From: Fasciola hepatica
Taxonomy: Eukaryota; Platyhelminthes; Trematoda; Plagiorchiida; Fasciolidae
Assembly (NCBI GenBank): GCA_948099385.1
Contig: CANUEZ040000156.1
Location: 5,415,501 to 5,479,500 of the forward strand
Direction: 5' to 3'
Length of the DNA stretch: 64,000 bases
A program made the position numbers and the translations under genes. Positions 58,732 through 64,000 of the stretch are shown piece after piece. How positions within the stretch are numbered: position 1 is the stretch's first letter; every line of letters begins with the position of its first letter. A model generated the notes under the pieces. The model saw only the letters and a list, made by a program, of their open reading frames with translations, was not told the DNA's origin and did no database searches.

Positions 58732-59027
58732 AGTCGACAGAAAAGTCTTGGACGAAAGGAGAGGTACTGTCGTGCGTAACAAAGAAATCATACCTAACAC
58801 GCTCTGGAGATTGTCGAATAAGAACGAATAGGGTTCATCTGGGAAAATCCGAAGATGATGGTGAGGAAGAGAAAACGAATAAAGGCGATAACAAAGAAGA
58901 GGACAGGAAAACCAAAAACGATGATGAAGAGACTGATTCAGACAAAATTATACTTTCACCCGTCGGGCGGGGGCACTCACCGTCTAGAACTCGGAGTGGA
59001 CAAAGTTACCAACAGTTAAGCAAGTAG
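58617..59027 (+). pseudogene. Integrase C-terminal tail, charged
   Basis: After another frame change: RMAMQKRFYDWGSKPLHPLE then GDKVRIQPI, typical of the integrase C-terminal beta domain. It is followed by an acidic and basic tail (DDGEEEKTNKGDNKEEDRKT) ending at the TAG at 59025. No chromodomain. Confidence 0.75.
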
Positions 59028-59051
59028 AAGTTTTCCAAAAGAGCAAGGATG

Positions 59052-59252
59052 TGTTGGACATGCTTTGTTTTACCACATCAATGCAGCTTCTTGATTGGTC
59101 AGAAATCGACTTCTTTTTAGCACGTTGCAAATTGTGCAATCTGATTGGCAAGAGGCTTTGTAAACCACTGAACAATGAACAGTAATCGAGATTTCCTTGT
59201 AGCACGCTGTAACAATATACTGACTGCATTTCCCGAAGAACTGACTTTTGAC
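59052..59252 (+). repeat. 3' LTR
   Basis: Same length as the 5' LTR. The last 70 bases are identical to it, and all of the roughly 19 differences lie in the first 131. The TATAAA of the 5' copy reads TGTAAA here. Confidence 0.88.
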
Positions 59253-60529
59253 TCTTTTGATTGAAACTTGATGCTTATCCATTGTACAGTTGAAACATGT
59301 TCAGTTCACTAGCAGGAGCATTCTAAATTATTATTCTAAGTACTTTTTGGCCTAATTCTACGATTCTTCTCTTTCAAATGACCAAACTCGACCACACAGA
59401 ATTTTTATTTCTGTGAATTCTATTGCATCCAACCTTGGATTACTCTCCTCTTAACTAGAATAATTCAGCTCATTGATTTGGTGCACACTTTTCAATCACT
59501 GAGATCGATTTCATTCTGTGTTCCGAGTTTACCCGATTGGAGAATGTTCATTACTTTGGACATTTTTCTCATGTTCAAACATTCAACTCGGAATCTTTCT
59601 CAGTGAAGACTATGCCACTTGATTCGCAGATACCTGCACTCAATAACCATTTATCGTTCCCATTGGAATTGACTGTTATTGAGTTATCCTGTTGTTTTTC
59701 TGGATGAAAGTTACATGATATTGTAGGCAGTCTGAACAATACTGATTCGTGTTTCGAAGTGTATGAGGAATTCGTTTCTAACCGCCACGTGAACTGATCG
59801 TGCTCGTTAGTGGCAGCTACCTAATCCGATTTTTTTCACTGACCCCAGCATCAGAAGCTGTATTGGCTATTTGCTTGTTGATAGTTGGGAAGTATATGTT
59901 CGAGTTTATATTACCCAGAAACATATATGAATATCAGTCAATATTTCCAGATCACATGCACAAAAAATTATTTTGGCAAGTTAGAAATTGATGGCACACC
60001 ATCAACTGTTCTTATCCACCTCTTCACTGATTGTTCTGACTGACTTCTATGGTGTAAGGATCATAGAGAAGATAAAAATGGATTGCAGCTAGGGGTGCCG
60101 ATGACCAATTATATTGTTGTGGTTTGACGGTCTGCCAAGTTACTCATTCCTTTTACACATACCATTGCCGAAGGGTGAGGCACACAGATCAAAGCAGATA
60201 CCATGTATCCATATTAAAACGAATAGGTGACGACGTCTGTCACTGGGGAGTAAACACCCACTAATTCAAATTTTCACAACATGAACAAGTGTTTCCAGAT
60301 GGGTTATATAATAACAGTATGTCACTAGCATGATGACAAACGGCATCTCTTGATTAACACCGATTGTGTAGTTGTATTTTACATACGGTCGCAGCTTTAC
60401 CATCGTAATGATTTATTTATTGAGTTTTTTTATCACTTTTCCAATGAAAAGTAGGATATTTACGTCATATTTAAACGAAAATACTTCCCGAGAAATAGAG
60501 TGGAGAGTCAAGTTAGCTCTACCCGGCTT
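59253..60529. other. No gene recognised
   Basis: Flank of the LTR element; only short frames. Confidence 0.4.
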
Positions 60530-60745
60530 AGAATCCTACTTACTATGGCAAACAGAAAGGCTAATTGGCCAACTGAACCGGACTATTCGGACCACCTTAT
60601 ACGCCGAAATACGTGCCATAGGTGCTACAGCTACAGGTAGTTTCCACAAAACCAGGTGCAAGTGCCACGGCTATGGTAAGGGTTAGGACTAGGAAAGCCC
60701 CTAACCTGAAACCAAACCACAAACAAATCCTTTCCTGCCTCGAAA
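60530..60745 (+). repeat. Dispersed repeat, copy 2
   Basis: Matches the reverse complement of 13345-13590 in the same block order, including GGACCACCTTATACGC and CAAATCCTTTCCTGCC-like ends. Two copies 47 kb apart in opposite orientation imply an interspersed family. Confidence 0.7.
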
Positions 60746-62589
60746 CATTTTTGACGTTTTTCCTTATTCTTGATCCTTCTGTTGCGTGTGACAATTTTTG
60801 TTTTGTTATATTCCTATTTGATTAATTTTCCTCGTTGGTAATTTTTCCACGTTTGCCCACACATGCGTGGCCGTTGGTATGCTGATAAACGAAGGGAAAG
60901 ATGGTCACATAGTCTTGTACCGTTATGTACGCTTTCAAGTACGTTGTGATTTTAGGCTGACCTGCAAATAAGACGAAATGCTAATGATTTCAGTCTACAT
61001 TCCTCTATCGACCCATTTGGAGAGACATGGGACTATGTTATTCATAACCTATTTTACCCTCATTGACAGATATAAAGTAGCGTAAGGTAAGTAAATCTTA
61101 TATTTCACTGGAAACACGTTATTATTGTGGTCAAAATCAATGGACTCACGTCTCATGGATTGGATTGTCAAAATGGCTACTGTAACTCCTTTTAGTCGGG
61201 TGATCAGTACTGGAAATTTGCACTGGAATGGCCTGGAGTTTCGTTTTATCATTGGCGCCTCGTCTGGGTTTTGTTGTTACCATCGACTAATAGGCGGCTT
61301 CATGCACATTTTTATTCAGAGAGAGACGAAACACACAAGCCTTGATCGAAAGCTGGGTGACTGAGTGAGCGCATCAGAGTGCATGTAACGGCCACAGATA
61401 GTAATTTTTCGAGCACATGAAAAAGCAGCATGTGCAATAATGAGTTATTGCTCCTAGTGATCTCTCGCGGTGAGTTCGTGAATTCGAAACAAATAGGCTG
61501 ATGGTCCGCGTGACCAAAATATCCAAGGATGCAACACTTTTACGAAAAGTGAGACGGTGAACAAGAGGACTTAGGCTACGGTACGTAAAGACCAAGTCTT
61601 GAATGAAATAACGTTATTCTGTCTGATCGATTTCTCAATTGCTGGTGTCTACTAAGTTGATACACCAACAGATAAATATTGATTCTTCAGCACTTTCATG
61701 TTGAAATACCATGGCCAGCCTTTTGGTAAAAATTACGCACTCACAGAATGCAAGCCGAAGAGGTCCAGTGTTACAAACTGATGGAATTCAGTTGCATAAT
61801 GGTCGGCTTAGGTTATGGTACCGTCAGACTTGTACAAGAGTCTAGCTTACATTTAAACCTTCAAAACAATCACTTACTACGATACAGGGAGACAAAGTGA
61901 GACTGATGTGTGCCACAAAGAGCAGAATATGATGTGGAGAAGATATGCGCACAGATCATCGGTAGCCATGTCTTTGTGCACCAGTAATTGACCAAGTTAC
62001 TGTACCAGAGAATTATTTTACAAGTTTGTAATAATGAGAATAATACGGTGTGTAGTGGAAATACTGGACTCGGAAAGGCGTTTTAAAGGTCTTCATAGAG
62101 AGGGTGGATGGGGTCATTTTAAATTTCACAGGTATTCATACGTCCACTTGCTAACCGTGTTACCAAGAAAGACACGGTATTAAAGATTAGTGACTAACTG
62201 AAAGAATACTTCTACTTGTCACGTAAGGATCCTTTCCTTACAAGCCTGGAACATTCAGGGAGTAGAATTAGTGCAAGATTTGCAAGATCCATCGAGGGAC
62301 AACGGAAGATATAAAGATAGGCCTAACTGGCCATCGCCCGAGCTTTCCACTTAAAAAACGAAAGGGCCACAGTTGGCGCTCGCAACTGGAGGCACCAGGC
62401 GATTAGTGGAGATACGTTTTCGACCTCACTCTGAGATAATGAACAGATTCAACTCTGGGTAACTGAAAGGTGTGAATATCAGAAGGATCATTTGGAAAGG
62501 ATGCGGGATATAAGGGGAACACACAATGAAGATACTTCTAGCAGTTAAGGGAATCGTGAATGAAGTTCTATTCAGGTGATGCAATACGT
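60746..62589. other. No gene recognised
   Basis: Short frames only. The minus strand at 62330-62440 may extend the RT-related remnant that follows, but I cannot anchor it to a known motif. Confidence 0.35.
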
Positions 62590-62596
62590 AATATAG

Positions 62597-62820
62597 TTAC
62601 CATCCTTTGTTAGAGTCCCAGGGGAGTTGAAAGGGAAGTCTTTGATAGAGGTTGGGAACAGGCAAAAGAACTGCCTCTTGATGAAGGCCAGAACTATTTA
62701 CTAGGGATTTGGACGACTTGCTCGCATATCTAGTGCTCTGGATACGTCCCGGAAAATAGTTGGTAAACCATGTGAATAAGTTAGGTGGAAAGTCAAACAA
62801 GTAATGCTTCTGAAGTGAGA
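62597..62820 (-). pseudogene. Non-LTR reverse transcriptase fragment
   Basis: The minus strand reads PPNLFTWFTNYFPGRIQSTR, then VNSSGLHQEAVLLPVPNLYQ. This matches the palm region of CR1/Jockey RTs: (L)NW(I/F)xxYLxxRxQxV followed by VxSGVPQGSVLGPxLFxLYI. Here the GVPQGSVLGP box has become GLHQEAVLLP. The YADD box downstream is not found, so it is a short dead fragment. Confidence 0.65.
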
Positions 62821-63075
62821 GTCATCGGGAAATGCAGTGGGAAATAGGATAACCAAGCAAAATGCATCTAAGAGATTTATCAGAGTTGTTCAGTAATTTG
62901 GAAGTTCAATCCCATTTAACGGCAGTCGGGCCTCCCCCATGAAATGCTACCATCTTTGTGGGTGTCCAGTTATGCTCAAGCGGGGAACACCAGCGAAATT
63001 CAGTGCAGCTGATGATCGGAAGTAATGAATATGTTGATTACAAGCTTGTGTGACACTCGAAGATGCTGAGTATGG

Positions 63076-63489
63076 GTGAGAGTGTACGGTTGGTTTGTCG
63101 CTTTATCAATTCAAGTCGAAAAGCGATGGAAGCTGCCTAATTTGTCAGCGGTACCAACCGTGGAAAAGGTGAACCTTCGTTTACTCTTCTCACTGGCCTC
63201 GGTAGAAGAAGCTGAAAATCAAAGAAGCTGTGTCTTCAGTTATAATATACAAACTTTAAACATTTTGCAGACGAAAAGTGAAAAAATTAACTTCCCAATG
63301 CTGCGCAAAATAGGGGCTAATTCATTTGTCATCCTTAGTGATAACTCATATGGACCACTGATTTTGTCACATTTTCCCGTGGTTAGATCTCTCTCCATTT
63401 TTCCAAGGGTTGGGGTGTACTTACACAGTATTTCCACAACTTCTATGTGGAGCGAAGAGCGTAGAACTCAAAGAGACAAATCGGTTTAG
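63076..63489 (+). CDS. Unidentified 137-codon open frame
   Basis: The longest plain open frame in the last 4 kb. Its codon content is not obviously biased and it spans an acceptor-like ACATTTTGCAG at 63271. No motif, signal peptide or membrane segment is clear. It may be chance or part of an unknown repeat. The composition is ordinary (Leu, Ser and Val rich). Confidence 0.2.
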   Translation: MRVYGWFVALSIQVEKRWKLPNLSAVPTVEKVNLRLLFSLASVEEAENQRSCVFSYNIQTLNILQTKSEKINFPMLRKIGANSFVILSDNSYGPLILSHFPVVRSLSIFPRVGVYLHSISTTSMWSEERRTQRDKSV

Positions 63490-64000
63490 TCCGCAACCTA
63501 GCTGTAACTGAACAGCTGTCCAGTGAATGAGTGACTCGTAGAGCACGAACCCAAAACCCAAAATCAAATAAGGCGAGTCGGCAATCTATGTGCACTTTAC
63601 GGAACAAGCATTACGATAACAAACAACATACCTCAATTTTATGGGACGGTTCAGTCACAAGCGTCCGGGAATGAACATGAAATTGTCCGAAGGGTCTGGC
63701 AAGGAACGTATGCCAAGCGATACGAGACTGAGTTATTGGATAGGGTGAAATTCAACTTTTATAACAAGAACAATCGAATATTCAGAGAGAGAAAACAAGT
63801 AGCGTACATGAGACGAATGGACAGAGATATGACCATGAGAATCAGTTCAGATGAGGACCAAGAGGATTGCACGCACGCACGCTTGACCTAGACCCTCACG
63901 CAGATGTGGCGTGATCTTTGGCATGGTAAGAAAGTACAAATATAGTTCGTTCGGTGCGGGTGAGAAAACCGACAAAGAACGGAGGCAAACATGTCACACA
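63490..64000. other. No gene recognised
   Basis: Purine-rich plus strand with a GCACGCACGCACGC run at about 63868-63881; otherwise featureless. Confidence 0.35.

Larger units (their letters stand above)
54977..59252 (+). mobile_element. Compact Ty3/Gypsy LTR retrotransposon with both LTRs
   Basis: Two 201 bp direct repeats (54977-55177 and 59052-59252) beginning TGTTGGA flank gag, protease, RT, RNase H and integrase in Ty3/Gypsy order over 4276 bp. This is shorter than the usual 5-6 kb for the group. By eye the LTRs differ at about 19 positions (near 90% identity), so the insertion is old, and the coding region carries several stops and frameshifts. TTTTG precedes the 5' LTR and recurs at 59255-59259, but the run is too simple to call a target duplication. 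A purine-rich AAAAGAGCAAGGATG (59037-59051) sits where the polypurine tract should be. Confidence 0.92.

Noticed and set aside
1..64000. CRISPR array, bacterial operon, rRNA or complete tRNA gene
   Set aside because: No regularly spaced repeats, no tandem long ORFs with ribosome binding sites and no cloverleaf were found. The sequence is eukaryotic in character.

Overview
The window looks like repeat-rich nuclear DNA of a eukaryote, most likely a parasitic flatworm (trematode, or a large-genome tapeworm). The basis is the mix of decayed retroelements: SR2/RTE-like and CR1/Jockey-like non-LTR elements, K02A2.6-type Ty3/Gypsy elements and Penelope-like elements. Long introns and AT-rich microsatellites fit the same picture. 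There are no bacterial operons, complete tRNA or rRNA genes, or CRISPR arrays. The taxon is an inference.

Region 1 (1-18941) is a very large inverted repeat. Bases 1-4000 reappear as reverse complement at 15419-18941 around an 11.4 kb spacer. The left arm touches the window edge, so the structure may continue outside. The arms are collinear except for a 509 bp block present only on the left and a tetranucleotide repeat 8 units longer on the right. Each arm carries part of a CR1/Jockey-like reverse transcriptase. The spacer holds a decayed Ty3/Gypsy element on the minus strand (about 6422-9880) and a second non-LTR RT on the plus strand (14320-15418).

Region 2 (about 22-43 kb) holds what I read as one unidentified host gene on the plus strand. 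Short exons with good AG and GTAAGT-type splice sites lie at 25074, 27079, 30350, 38505, 39479 and 41971. All are compatible in phase 1, and most are open in that frame only. Less certain exons lie upstream (22192, 22713, 23574, 24045) and downstream (43090, 43203). The introns hold a minus-strand non-LTR RT (28.2-29.0 kb), a 5'-truncated RTE-like copy (30745-34151) with a young fold-back element inside it (127 bp inverted repeats, 31541-32017), and a Penelope-like linker fragment (about 36.0 kb).

Region 3 (44-64 kb) is transposon-dominated. It has a Penelope-like element that has lost its RT palm (44781-45720), a fuller RTE-like copy (about 49260-52270), a compact 4.28 kb Ty3/Gypsy element with both 201 bp LTRs (54977-59252), a short dispersed repeat shared with the first region, and a minus-strand RT fragment near 62.7 kb. 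Every recognisable transposon protein is broken by stops, frameshifts or lost catalytic residues, so none looks autonomous.
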